Of a DNA stretch of 64,000 nucleotides, positions 47,856 to 61,004 are shown piece after piece. Position numbers and translations under genes: made by a program. The first letter of the stretch is position 1; the number at the start of each line of letters is the position of its first letter. Origin of the DNA: Sordaria brevicollis (Eukaryota; Ascomycota; Sordariomycetes; Sordariales; Sordariaceae); NCBI GenBank assembly GCA_033439795.1, contig JAUTDP010000009.1, positions 806,001 through 870,000 of the forward strand, written 5' to 3'. The notes beneath the pieces were generated by a model. It saw only the letters and a list, made by a program, of their open reading frames with translations. It ran no database searches and was not told the origin of the DNA.

Positions 47856-50800
47856 GAGTTCTTGGACCTCCTTTTCCGGTACTTATCCCCCGCTCGAGGT
47901 CTCGAGGACACTGAGGGGGAGTCAAGACCAGATACCACCATCTCTGAGCTCTTCCAATGGATTTTCGTCGCCCTCTGCGCATTCCCTGCCATCAATCAAT
48001 TTGGACGTATTATCTGCCAGCTAACCTAGAAGTGTCGCTTGATGCCTCTACCTGCTAATGCAGCTCGTGACAAGCGTTTCCGGGGTTTCTGATGGAGGGA
48101 GCCACACACGAATGGCGCAAAATTGCACTACCAGAATTGGATGACTTGGTTCCCGCCATCGGTTCGGGCAGACCCTCTCCCATAAAGTGGGCGCGCAATT
48201 CTTAACTGCACTCCCTGCTTGATGTTATACCTCTCTTCCCGCACCCTGTCGCTAACCCGTCTATTGGATCCACGGGGACTGGTTCCCGGCGGGCCATTGG
48301 AAGCAGTATACATACATACGTACATACATACCTCCTGAATGCGTTGGCTTATTTCGGTTTCCAGATCTTCATACACGACAATGTTTCTTTCATATACCCT
48401 TACATGTGGTAAGGTAGCCGCCAACAATCAATCCTGAGGAAGAAGACCGTTCATCATCACGAGCACGAACAGCGCCCATGCACAAACGAAATAGGTACGA
48501 AAGGCCATGAGCTATCAGGCCTTTTCCTGCCCTGCCCCTGGTTTAGAGAGAAAAGATCCTGATCCAAGACGGAGCGAGGAGCATCTCGACCATGGTGGGC
48601 CCCAAAGATAGTTCAGACCGTATCTCTCGTTCGTTCCCCGGCCCCCTTTTAGGCTCATCCCGCTCTTGTCATCTTCCGGAGTCCGAGTCTGGCCTCCTGC
48701 AAGGTCCACTTTCTTTCTGCACCTCTATACCGTTTCGACAGCTCTTGCATGAAGTCTGAGGTCCGTGTACGGAGAGGTACCTTAGCAGTATTTGTTGGTG
48801 GCCCATGCAGGTTATCAAGCGCGTCTTTAATCCGGAGCGTCTAACCCAAGAGCACAATGAAAGCGGGCTGGCGGCGCTGGCGGGGTTTCTATCTGGGTCC
48901 TTTTGTTCAGTTTGCGAGTGAATTTTCGTGGACACTTTGCACCAGCCCAACCCCTCATCCGCTCACCGTTCTGCAGCCACAGAGTTTTGTTTTCCACCCC
49001 TGCCACCCTACATATAACATCAGTTTAAGCCCGCGGTGCTCGCAGGATCAAAGTAAACACCGCGGCGCCTAAAAACGGTGCACTGAGGTGTTGGTGTAAC
49101 GACGCCCCGGCGGCTGAGCGCATGCACTTGTGTTTGCTTGCGATCTCATTTACCGAGACATGCCCAAAGCGAAACGGGAGGCAGGTTTAGCAGGGCAGGA
49201 CAGGACAGGACACTGCACCGAGAGGGAGAGACAAGTTGGAGCAGCAAGTAACAAACAGAGCGGCACACGGTAGGGATGCGTAATGTACAGCCAAGCTTTC
49301 ACTTGTACTGTGCCGTGAATTACGGTATGCGCATTTCGAGATTGGCCTGTAGATCCCTCGTAACTATCACGGTATTTTACCTGCTAGACCTACTTTCACT
49401 GTGTGCCTGCTAACACCCCTTTTTCTTGACAATGGAATTTTGTCGAAGAAGAAAAGTCGAACAACTCATGGATGCATTTACCGGTTTCCTGGAACTGACT
49501 CATCGATTAGGGAATGCTGTTGTCCTCTGGCTTGGGGATAAGAAATGAACACTGCTGAACACTGATGACACCCCGTTGGCTGTAGCGAGCCAGCGAAGGG
49601 CGGCGCTCCGAAGCGGATTTAGGCGACAGCGATGCTGACATCTCATTTTCAACCGTCTGCGGGCTCATCTCAAATTTCTCGCTTCATCGGGCATCCTCGG
49701 GGTGATATCTATGCTTATAAGTCAATCCTGGCTCTCCATCTCCAGCAGATTTGGAAAGAAACATGGACATAAAAGACCCATTATATCCGGGCGTCAGAGT
49801 ACAGTGATTAAAGATGCAGAATGCTAGGTCGAGGAAATCAGAGTATCTGTTACCCTCACTTTCATGGATCACTCTTTCCTACAAGCAGTTTCGACCTGGT
49901 CGAGTACTGGAAAATTGGAATGCGAAAGTGGACGGGGTGATCCTACGTTACCTTATGACCATTCCGTTGTGGTCGATAACCGTCCGACTGCATAAGATTT
50001 CCAACCCTTCACACACCAACATGCCCTCCTTCTTCATGTAATAACCAGCATATTTTACCGTGTGTGGTCTTCATCTTGAAAGACGGAGTGAAATTTGACC
50101 ATTCCGTTGCATTCAGCTGCTGCGACAGATCTGCGTTTATCCTTAGACACTGTGCAATATGCAAACAGCATTTGTATCTTGTTCGGTCCCGTACATCGGG
50201 ATACGTGGCCGGTACGGCAGTGATGATCGCTTAGGTTCCAAAAGCAAAAGGAACGATGGCATTCCGGAACTCTTCACCTCAATTCCGTCCCCGGTCTTTT
50301 TTGTTCGAGTCTCCTAATAGGATATCTTGTTCCTGAAATCTCAAGTGGCACATAGACCACTACTGTTGTGTCTTGTCTTGTGTCGGGCCTGCGTGTTGTG
50401 ATATCGTTTCTTTCTCGGAGAATCCCAACTGAAAGAGTCTCCTCTTTGTGTACTGAGGCGTGTTAAGTAAGCACGGTGACGAGTTTGGGCGATAAATCTA
50501 TGGCTGAGAGCCCGGTCCGTGGAAGAACGAGAAATGGCCGATTGCAATGACTTGAGGACTGATGGAGAGAGCAGTTGCCCACGTCTCTCCTTGCGGCATG
50601 AAATGACCAAGCTCCATCACAGCTCTCTCTAAAGCTATATCTGCTGACCTCCTTGTCTCCCTCAATGCTCGGAGTCGGCCATTCATGCATAAAGCCCCTC
50701 ATATTATTGGCGTCCAAGACACACGCAAAAACATCCCCTTTGTTGACCATGCTCGTAAACAATTCAGAAGAGCCAACTCAACTGCAGGCAAGCGGCACAG

Positions 50801-53419
50801 GCCGCAACGAAGTCTGCCAAATTTGGTCAGTGGGGGCGAGACAGATTTACTCTCTTCAAGCGCTTTCATGTCTGACGGCCGGAAGAAGCGGTCTGCATGT
50901 CTGCAACCGGCTCAGACTAACCCAGCCAGTAACCCAATGACTCTCATGCCTCCAGTAAGGCCTGGGAAGGACCGCAACCCTCAAAACGCAAGTGAGATTG
51001 AAGCATTCGCTCCGACAGACAGATCAGTCACCGTCAAACTGATAAGCGCTGACAGGAATGGGCGCGTGGCATGTGCATCAAAATCTTTGTACGGAGGGTT
51101 AGGGGCAATTCGGATGGAAAAATAAGCTGGTCGAGAAACAACACTTGGCTCCTGGTTCAAATTGTTAGCGCCCTTCTTGGCAGTCACGTGGAAGAACACT
51201 CCTGCACTCCACCACTCTTTCCCGCCTGAATCTGGCGGGCCTGGCGGGAACAGCGAAAAAAAAATAAAAATGTCGCGACTCCAGTCCCTGGCTTCCAATG
51301 AAAAGCGCGAGTGCTCATATTACGGTTAAAAAAAATGTGGCGTTTACCTTTTCTTTTTCATCTCCTTTTCGTTTCCTGTTTTTAGTCTTTCCTCCTTTTC
51401 TGGAGACGGGCCTTGGCCGATCTCCTTTCCCGGTACCTGGGGTCAGCCTGTCAGAGCTCGTTCCTTCTCCCCGGAGCTGGCTGGGCGATGCCGTTCGAGA
51501 GCCTCAAGAGCAATTCCGCTTTCTACGTTGATCCACTTCATCTGACTGGAGCTTTCAAAAATACATATGTACAGTCCACGGCGAGCCTCATGTCAGTCCC
51601 GTTACGGTCCGTTTGTCCACGCCTGGGCGTGCTCTTCAGGTTCCATCTACTACCTAACAATCTCTGTCTCCCTCTCCGTTTCGGCGAAATTGAGAACATC
51701 CTCATGTCGTCCTCGCCTAAAGTTGGTTCGTGTCATGTGTGTCGAGTCGGAGTCCTGTCCGGCGAGTGCATGCATTACCGGGTGCTGATACAGATACTGA
51801 TTGGTGATGAAAGCTACCAGGTACACCACACTAGACACAAAGACTTGACGACGGCTCAGCGTACCAACATGCTGGGAATCTGATTTTCTGCGTGAGCAAC
51901 AAGCCACAACCTCTACGGCGCTTTCTGGTTGGCGTCCGGTCCGTGTTCCAACGCCGTACCAACGCCGTACCAACCACCGTCGGGCATTACGAAGCTCAGC
52001 CAAGACAAGACAGGCCCATGCCCCCAAAAGCGTTACCCAACATGAAGCCCCGAGTTTTGACGCTGTGGCCTTCTGGCCTCCTCCCCGAAGACCTTTTTGT
52101 GCGGCCCACGCTGGCGGGGAATGATCGAGCACCACGAGGTGACAAAAAGTTGGGGTTCCCTGTTGGGCCACGTTGCATTGGGGGCCACAACTGTACCTTC
52201 CCGTTCCGCTTCTTCCCGGGCGTGCTGCATGCCCGTCATTGCCTCTTCGCTGCAGTTTTCCAACCTCGCACGGAGAGGAGAAAAACCTGTGTCGCGGCCG
52301 TTACAGGTGGGCCGTGAGATCACGAAAAAACGGAGAGACACAGCAGGATGGAGTCTGTATGGAAAGGTAAGAATCGTACCGTATTTACGGACTGCGTAAG
52401 ATATCCAGAGCTTGTACTTCGCTAGAAGCTGCCCTCTCAAAGCAGCGCTGCATTTTACCGCAACACGCGCGGCTGCTCGAACAACCTTCACCACCGCTGC
52501 TGTTCTTTCCTCTCGCACGCCTGGCCAGAGACAGCAGATGGGCCATGAAGCCCTTCAGTATATACTCATCAAGCGGTATCTTTGGATGCTCTGCAGAGAA
52601 TGGTCTCTACGCACCCATGCGGAGCGGTACAATGCCCACAACGGCATCAGCCAGAAAGGCCCGATTTCGCAGTCTCTCGCAGAAGCCGAGAACAAACTCA
52701 ACTGCGACCTAGGATGATGCCACCGTTCGTGGGGCTGTGTCGCACACTACTGCAGCCAGTCAAAACGTTAACGTGCTACGAGAGACATGATTGGTGAGCC
52801 TGGCAGTGGGCATCATCAAGTTTCTGGTTCAGCGAGAGAGCTTCTGCTGAAGACCACTGCAGGGAAAACCGCGTTTGGAACGTGCGGTAGGACGGACGGG
52901 TGAGAAAAACGGGCGGGCGAACCCGCCGTCCAAGTGACGCGGACAGGATGCGAGCCCATGCATCTGGGAGTGTGTATCGCCGAATCTTTTGGGGAGGCAG
53001 TCCCTGAAAAGATTCTTCTCGTCCCCGCTCTCTTTATACGGCGGTCGTCATGCGTCGAGAGTGCGCTATGCCCTACAGTATACAGTCCTGACACTCATAC
53101 CTCATGCAACGGATACCAGAGCATAAAATGTGATGGAAAGCCGTCAGCACATCTTGTCACATTTTGTGGGTGTCATGTCCGACAACCTTCGGCTTTACAC
53201 AGGCTTTTTCTGTCGCACTTCGATATTTGAGTAATTTGAGCCCTCACACAATTCCGGTCGACAAGCCACAAACCGGTCGATGCCTTTCCGGCTTCGTACT
53301 TACCAAGAAACGGTTCGGGCAATTCAGAGAGCGAACTTCGAATCGAAAAGTCGCACGGGGATTGGCGTCTCATTTTGCCTGGCTACTGCTCATCTCAAGC
53401 TGAAAGGTGGAGAGAAAAT

Positions 53420-53509
53420 ACCAGTTTCATCGCCCACCTGACCATGTCCGTCTGGCGATGGGTAGGGACGAGAGCATGATGAAACTGGTGAAATGGTACG
53501 GTACCATTT
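53420..53509. repeat. Inverted-repeat cluster
   Basis: ACCAGTTTCATC at 53420-53431 is matched by its exact inverse complement at 53478-53489. Between them CATCGCC and GGCGATG can also pair. Immediately after lies AAATGGTACGGTACCATTT (53491-53509), a palindrome around one central base. The segment could fold into alternative hairpins or bind a dimeric factor. Confidence 0.7.
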
Positions 53510-54522
53510 GATGCGCAGCCACGGCAGTAGCTTTTGCTAGGAAGCGCTCAGATTAGGGAGGCGACACGAAGCAGGACCTATAGGGAGAAGGAATGCACCC
53601 TCTATCCCCATCGTGAGCGGACCGGACGGGCCCGTGAACTGTGACCATGAGCTAGTGTGAGGAGGACAGTTCCATCGATTGGTAGGGCAAAAAGCAGAGT
53701 CTCGCAGGGCAAACGGCGGTGAGCCTCCCTTTCCAACTGTCCATCACCCAACATCCATGTAGTTTTTCTTGTTCGCCGTCAGTCATTCCGCCATCGAAGT
53801 TTGGATTGAGCTCCAATACCGTATCAGGAAAGGAAAAAAAAGTTCGTCGACTACGGCTATGAGATGAGCCGAAGAAGAGAGGATCCCAGGTGCAGTGAGC
53901 GCATGCAGTCTACCTAGTGCATGTTGCTGACTATTTGCTATGTAGGTGGCCAGAACAGAACAAATTCGATTGACATCCTCGGCAAGAGGGGACAAGAGGC
54001 AATGGGGCATGTCTTGAACAAAGGGTATCCTGGCCTCTCACTCGCATGAGCGAGTTTTAACGCTGGGGAGCCCAGCCACTTCACTGCTTGTGAAGCCCAA
54101 GTCGAAATTTCCCGTCGCAAGCCGCCCACCTGCTTTCCGCGACTACAGTATCGTCTTTTGGCTAGAGGCTGGCAGGCTGGGTACCCGCCTACCCGGAGGT
54201 CGCTTGTGGTTGCACCGATGAAAGACGGGCTTGATCCGGCATTCTTGTCGCAGACTCACAGCATGAGCCTGCACACGCCTATGTGCTATGGGGCGTCGAG
54301 GGTGCCATCTTCAGGCATGTCACTCACCCAAGGCAAGCAAGCGGCAGCCCCGAAATGTGAGATCTGACAGCTCCCGTTGCGCCGTCCGGGGCGGGTGTGC
54401 GCGGGAAAATAGCATCCATGGCTATTTCCTTCTTTCGTGGCACCCGAATTTGGTCAGCATGAGACCAGTTCACTATGGCCTAGGAAACACAGGAGATCGG
54501 AATGGGCAGACCTGAGGGGCAT

Positions 54523-54568
54523 CCCCCCCCCCCCCCCCCCCCCCCCCCAACAAAAAAAAAAAAAAAAA
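54523..54568 (+). repeat. Homopolymer pair: 26 C followed by AAC and 17 A
   Basis: Twenty-six consecutive C, then AAC, then 17 A. Runs this long are prone to slippage and sequencing error, so lengths are approximate. Confidence 0.9.
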
Positions 54569-57500
54569 GCCTCTGGATGTTCAACGGGTCAACTCGATTA
54601 GGTACCCTTCATCAGGTTTCTGGTGAGGCCCAACGTGAGAGAGTGCGGGAGGACAAGGACAATGCAGCCATCCGCGCAAAACTGTGCTACCCAGAGGCAG
54701 CGTTCCACACCACTCGCAAGCAAAATCGCTATCAGACCTCGGTGAGTGCGGAATATGTGGCTGGCGTTGGGGAAAGAGTTCAGCGGTTCGGCTCGAGACG
54801 ATGAAGAGGGGAAACTCTGTGGGCAACGAACATCTTGCGCTCCCCGTCCGACCTTTTGCGACAGGGAGATAGCATGTTGGAAAGGGATCCTGGCCTCCCG
54901 AATTTGGTCTTCCGCCTTGACCGCTCGCTCGCCCAAGGCAACTGCATGTGTGCCTACAGCGCATTTGCATACGACAGGCGCCTAATCACTGATATTTCTT
55001 GTCTGTACTGGATCTTTCTAGGAAACTGTACACTTTGTACTAGAGACATGCAGCGCTTTGCGGCAGTTGGCAGGTCGCAGCAGGCGCAGAAGCAGTGAGG
55101 CCTAAACGCAATGGACGCAAGGCGGCTGATTGTTCACTGCGTAGCAATCACGACCTAATCAACCACTCTCGAGGCCTGCCTATCATGGTCTTCCGTGATG
55201 GCTAACATGCTGCAATCCTAACCATGCTGCTCTAGGTACCTTTGTTGTCTCCCATTCTGCAAGTTGGTTCTCGGTCTTGAGACACACGGTACGGCGTGGT
55301 TGGGCACGGCAAGAAGAACGGAGCAGAAAGGTTCAAAGACTGGTCAGTTTCCCATCTGTTGGTTTTCCATTCACAAAAGGTGCTACAATGCTTGTAGGTT
55401 GTCCTCGAGTATCCTGCAGTCTTCCCGTTCCCGCCTCTCCAGTCTGGTCGCACACACTATACATACAGCATACAACCCAGCGTGTGTTGACCTCCCGAAT
55501 TGGAATCACTTTGGATGGTAGAGGTGAGCGAACCCTTTCCTCTAAAGGCAGTCTAGGCCGACTGTCACTGGAGCAAACGAGCTGACGGTGCTGGAGACAT
55601 TGCTGGCCACTTGAGTAGGTAACACAACAACCGCTCTCGAGTTTTACAGTATGCTTCTGCGGTTCTTTGCGTTCAGTGCCAGGGTTGTTCTTACGCACGG
55701 TCTTGTGTGCGATGCTTTTCGCTCCAGCAAAAACCCCCGGAAAATACAAATGGCTGGATGAGAGTGCGACGGCCCGATCGTGACTCGGAGTGGAGAGGAG
55801 CTTGCGGTTCAACTGCGCGGTTCAACCCGTGTTGCGTTCGCATCTCTTCCTTCGGATGCGTGATACGGGGAAAAGCCGCACGTCCCTCATAGCGAACAGC
55901 TTTTGCGTCTGACTCGGGTACGTAGTGTTCGCTTAAACGAAGGTTTCCAACGAGGCTTCGGCCAACAAGTCCGTCCGGCTTACCATTATTGCACAAAGCG
56001 TCCTATAGCGTTCCCGTATGAGGTATATGATCCAGGGCCAAGATTTTAGAGACGAACTGGAGAAGAACAGCGAAACTCCTATCGCGAGGAGATATAAGGG
56101 GCTGCTGGACCAGATTCCAACGCCCAATTAAGCCAACAACAGGACCCAAGCAGTCGGCCCCAGGCTTCTACGGAACAAGATAGCCGCATGAGTGGTTTTC
56201 CCTTGTGACTGCGGACCGACGCGAGGGCCTATGCGATGCAGTTAGTGGAGACTCCGAATGGTCCTTTTCCTCTTTTATCCAGTCTCCGTCTTCTGGACGG
56301 ACCCTCCCAGGTCCTCCCCTTCTCGTTCCAGGCAAGCCAGCGGGTTCCTCTTTTTCCCCGTTAATTACTCCAATCCTTTCCGCAGGTCGTGGCCTTTCTG
56401 TCTTGGCTCGCTCGCGACTCCGCTCCTCCGTTTTTTCTTTTTGTTATAGCTCAGCTGACTTGCGACTCGCTTAGTCTGTTACAAGCTTCGTCTCAGAAAC
56501 GGAGCGGTGTCATGAAATTTGCAAATTCGGATGCTAACAGATATCATACGGTGTTTCTTTCCCGGTACGTATCAACGCACCAAAACTCTTCACAGCCTCC
56601 CGACCCTCGCGGACCCGAGGACCCATCTCGGGCGGGCAGTACCGCCGTTCCCAGATTGCTGGAAACGCCATATTCTGACAGACAAGGCCACCTGAGTGAT
56701 ATATCATGGTTGGTTGGATGCGAGATGTCGGTGTTCCCAACTCATCACATCAGTTCACACAACACCATCATTCTTGGCTTTTTGCAGCCGGATCTTGGTC
56801 GAGCCAGCCAACCTCCTTTACATAAACCGTGCTAACATCGTGGCACAAAATATATAGCATATAAAATGCACTAAAGCAGGCTATCGAAGTCGAACAGACA
56901 GCCGACGATTGCTCAAAGAGATTAATCCGTGCAAGTCACTTGCAACCTCCTCCTTACTTGACCACCGAGGTCGAGCCAGCCAAAGTGCCTTGAGAGTGCT
57001 GTAGTGTGGTGCCTTGTAGGATCATGAAATCAAGTTCCCTTTCTTGGAATAAGCACTAAATGTTCCCTTGTCCTTCTAGATCCCGGTCCATTACGCGCTG
57101 GTGATGATTCCATCTTACTAATTGCGGTAGTATCTGAACGCATACGGCGACCTACATGAATCTAACTGAGTTTACTTGGCGTGCTAGTGAATCCCATTCG
57201 TCGGTTTTGTTGGTTTCATTGCCGCTCCCGGCGCCGGGAAGGGTTTGTTCTTTTTTTTTTCCTCTTTTCCCAGTTCTTCGGCTTCTCTTCCATCTGACTT
57301 CTCGTTGGTTGGATCTTCTCAAGTTGTGAGAGGTTACCGAAAAACGAACACCCCCTCCGCCCCTAGCTCGATTCGTGGCTTTGTCCGTTTCTTGAACTCC
57401 TCCGAAGGCCATTTTACTCCACACAAGTTACCAACGGACGGGGCTGGAGGGTGACATTCAGCTCTTAACGTGTCGATTCCTCCTTCCGTGTGCCGTAACA

Positions 57501-60389
57501 ACAGGGCTTTTTGCGAGTCTCGGAATTCTGGAATAAACGACTGCCTAGTATTCTGCATGGATTATATCACAGGTACCGTGTTCCCCCTGAACCCCTGTGT
57601 GCTGTGAGGATGCGGTTTCTTACACTGGCACAGAGGAAATGCCGTCATAAACCTGAGCTGGGTGGAGGGTATTTCTTGCGTACTGGATCTTCAGGAGCTA
57701 CATTTGTACTCGCAAGGCTCCAGACGGAATTGTTGCGTGAACTACAGAGTATATATGGAGCACATATGCTCTCTCCCAAAAGCTCACTGGCTCGATCTGG
57801 CGCGGCCTCCATCAGCTACTGCGTGTAAGCAACCGGACCGATGTGAGCGCTATAGCGGCGCCTATGCACCGCCGCCGTTGGTTGGGAGCCGGAGATCGTG
57901 TCCTGGCAGCCTGGTCAAATTCTCACTCCATGATAGAAAGTGCTAACCACTTTGCCAGTCTCACCACCATGTCTTGTCAGTTTCGGAGGATGTCCAATTC
58001 CAGAGTACCTTACAGTTGTTCGGAATTACGACACTACGCAGTTATTGATGAGTGACTCCTGCCAAATACGTGATGGCTCGAAGTCATCGGGATCCGCGTG
58101 CCTGGAGTTGCACTCTGTGGTCTTGCCGACCCTTCATCACACCTCTGTTGGTTGGAAGTTGGGGTCCAGAGAACCTCTCTACAATCTTTCCGTTTTCTCC
58201 CTTGAGTCGCTTCGAGATGCGACTGGCTGATGGTCGTGAACCTTGGGCCGAGGACCCAAGATGGGATCGAATACATCCCCTACGGTTGGCCACGCCGTCA
58301 GCAGGCACCGCAGGCCAGCCAGCATTTCGAGCGGAACCGGGTGCGACGGGCGCGGGCGGACGGACGGGAGTCAATGCTACGGTACTACCGTATTGGGATC
58401 ACGCTAATTAACTTAGTGCTCACGGTTCCTTACTGGAAAGATCATCAGAAGTTGTGTGACGCCTGGGAGTGCGGCCGCTCGAAAGAGTGGTGATACGCAA
58501 CCACCCTATTCACTACGGGAAAAGATGAGCTTACGGGCCCAGGCTGACAACCAACCCTGACTTGGGTATATTAGCTTATATCGTCTGCCGTCATGTCCTT
58601 GCTCCCTCTTCTCCCCTAAAAGGTCCACTATCTTTTTTGGTCTCTGACATCTCCACTGCTGGCGCTTCCACATCTCCCAGATCGAATAGTGGAGTCAAAC
58701 GGGATCGTGGAGTTAGATGACGGCGTCTCCGTCTCCTTAGCAGCTACAGGACCATTGATATCCAACACGAGAACACGGAAATAGGCGCGAGTACCGTGCC
58801 TGGTCACAGAATAAAACCACGAAACCTGCTCTGCCTCCTCCCGCGGCACACACTACTGCAGCGATGCTGTTTCATCGTTGGAGCTAAAGTCACTCTCTGA
58901 TGTCTGATCACTCGGGTCGGGCGGGGGTGGGGGATATTATCACTAGGTAAGAATCGTACATCAATTCCGGGAGCTCTTCTCTTGGCCCCAGAAATTGGCT
59001 GTTACGGATTTTGGTTCGAAGCTCCGCTCGCACGGTTCCTTTTCACGCTTGCGAAGATCGTTGATCATGGTCCCCTTTTTGTTCCAAGTTTAATCAGGTC
59101 GATTTGTGGGAACGAAAACGGTGCAGGGGTTGAGAATACGCCGTGGAGATATTAAATATTGGCATCCTTCGTTTCGCGCCGTACAATGCTTTTCATATAT
59201 GGTAACATCGCGATACTGTGACGAGAGATTGATTGTCAGAGAGTCTGACCTTTAGACCAGCTCCCTCAGCAAGCACGTTGGAGATTGATTTATCAGACCA
59301 ACAGGGAGGTTGTCGAATACACGGACACGATGCTTTGACTTCAACCAGCTTTCCGGATTTGAAACGGTGGCTGCAGCCTCTAGTTAGATTGACCAAGCTC
59401 GTCACATTTCTGCTTTTCTTCCGGATCCTCTGGTTGTTAAATCAACTTCCCACCTCTATATCAAGATCTCGGATGGAGCCACCCACATATTGCTCCTGAA
59501 CCATCCTACCAAACTTCACTCGTGTAAGAACCCGTGTACGATGTCGGCTAGACAGGGCCTTTGCATAGAATTGCTTACCACCCTTCATTCTCGCAAGTGT
59601 CAACCCGGCCTGTGTCATTCGCATTGACATTCACTGGATTCGGGTGCTCCTCTCTTCGCAGCCAATAAGATCAGAAACGGCTACTCTAACCGCGGAGCCT
59701 TTCTGTGGGTAAAAGCTGACTTCGCGGGTTATCGAGCATACATCGCGCCAGTCAGAGATCAGTCACAGCAGTCAGTCAACTCATATAAGCTTGTCAAAAG
59801 CATTTACAACTACAGTCATCACCATCAACCGAGAGAGAATCAACAGACCTATGACATGACAGGAGACCATTGTCGGGCCGGTTGGGTTGGGGCTGCGTGT
59901 AATATGTATCCCATTCTGCCCGCGTGGCCTTTAGAAGAGCTTAAAGCCAACTGTTTGCAATTGGTCTGTCTCCATCCGGTCTTATAGTGAGCTGCGCCGT
60001 TACGGCACAGCATAAGATGGAATTGAGAACACGGTGGTGCCATAGGTGGACTCCATGTGATGAACTCAACTAACTGTCCGGAACTTGCCTCCATATGCCC
60101 ATCTGTCGTTTGACGGGGAATGAGGTAATATGTAGCCAGGTTTGCGGGTGTTTGTCTACCGCTGATGATATGAATAACTTATTTCTAGAAAGTATAAAAA
60201 GCGGAAAGGGTGATAAAGAAGGCATGTTCGAAGAGTAAGTGGTATGCAAGCAATTCACACCCGGGGGTCGGTTGGTTTTGGAAGCCGACGTCCTAGCAGA
60301 AGTCCGAGGAGAGCAAGAGTTTGTAGTCCGAGGTCTCTTTCGCCTAGGTATGTATACCAGGTTTGTATATCCGAGAGTAGGCCAACGAA

Positions 60390-60559
60390 TACCGTATTGT
60401 CTTGGGCGAAAGGGTTTTAGGGGTCAAGGGTTAGCTGTGAGGAAGCAATGGGGTCATCCCCATCTCCTTACTACAACCCTTCCCCTGAAGCACATCTTGC
60501 TTAAATTCTCACAGTCAACCCTCAACCCCTAAAAGCCTTTCGCCCGAGACAATACGGTA
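60390..60559. mobile_element. MITE-like 170-bp imperfect palindrome flanked by TA
   Basis: Arms of 54 bp, 60390-60443 and 60506-60559, pair as inverse complements at about 47 of 54 positions. Ends read TA-CCGTATTGTC and GACAATACGG-TA, so the unit could be an element with inverted termini flanked by a TA duplication, as for Tc1/mariner-derived MITEs. The 62-bp loop contains a smaller hairpin (ATGGGG...CCCCAT). No coding capacity. Alternatively it is transcribed as a long hairpin RNA. A single copy in this window does not prove mobility. Confidence 0.6.
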
Positions 60560-61004
60560 CTGGTTGCGAAGATGTTAGTGTGCATCGCTATGCACGGTTA
60601 TTCATCCCGTGCTTCCTAGTTCTTCTATAGTAGAGCTACAGACATGCGATCCGTGCAGTTAGTTGTACGGATGCGTATCGCTGTAATTTCAGAATTTACC
60701 GAATCGCTGGTTCCACGCTTCCTCACACTAGGTGCCCTGTCTTATCTTCGTTGTAAAATACAGTGAAAGAATGCGGTAACTAACCGGCCCAGCCAACGGC
60801 CGTGGGTCGGCCGACGGCGGCAGAACCCGCCCGACGCCAACGGGCCCGGGCATGCTTTCGTGATTCTCCACCGTGCCCGCTTTCTGTTCATAACCCGGCT
60901 TTCAGCACGGCGATTCCACGACAACGACGACAAGGTTACCGGAACTATCACGTTGCCAGAACAAACGACGAGCCGTAACGAATTGATCGAGGAAATTATC
61001 CACC

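Larger units (their letters stand above)
47856..61004. other. 13 kb region of normal composition with no recognisable gene
   Basis: Open frames reach at most about 173 codons (51650-52171, minus), overlap each other on both strands, and show no domain or consistent exon pattern. CpA/TpG are present at normal levels, so this is not RIP-degraded transposon. It contains a CATA microsatellite near 48310, an 11-bp direct repeat near 51949-51970, the inverted-repeat cluster at 53420-53509, a C26/A17 homopolymer pair at 54523-54568 and the palindromic element at 60390-60559. It could hold non-coding RNA genes, regulatory DNA or intron-rich genes missed by eye. Confidence 0.4.

Noticed and set aside
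51650..52518. 173- and 161-codon minus-strand open frames
   Set aside because: They overlap each other and several plus-strand frames; no domain found and length compatible with chance.
59193..59499. Overlapping 88-codon plus and 70-codon minus frames
   Set aside because: The plus frame reads somewhat protein-like with a hydrophobic stretch, but it has no recognisable domain and no plausible neighbouring exons.
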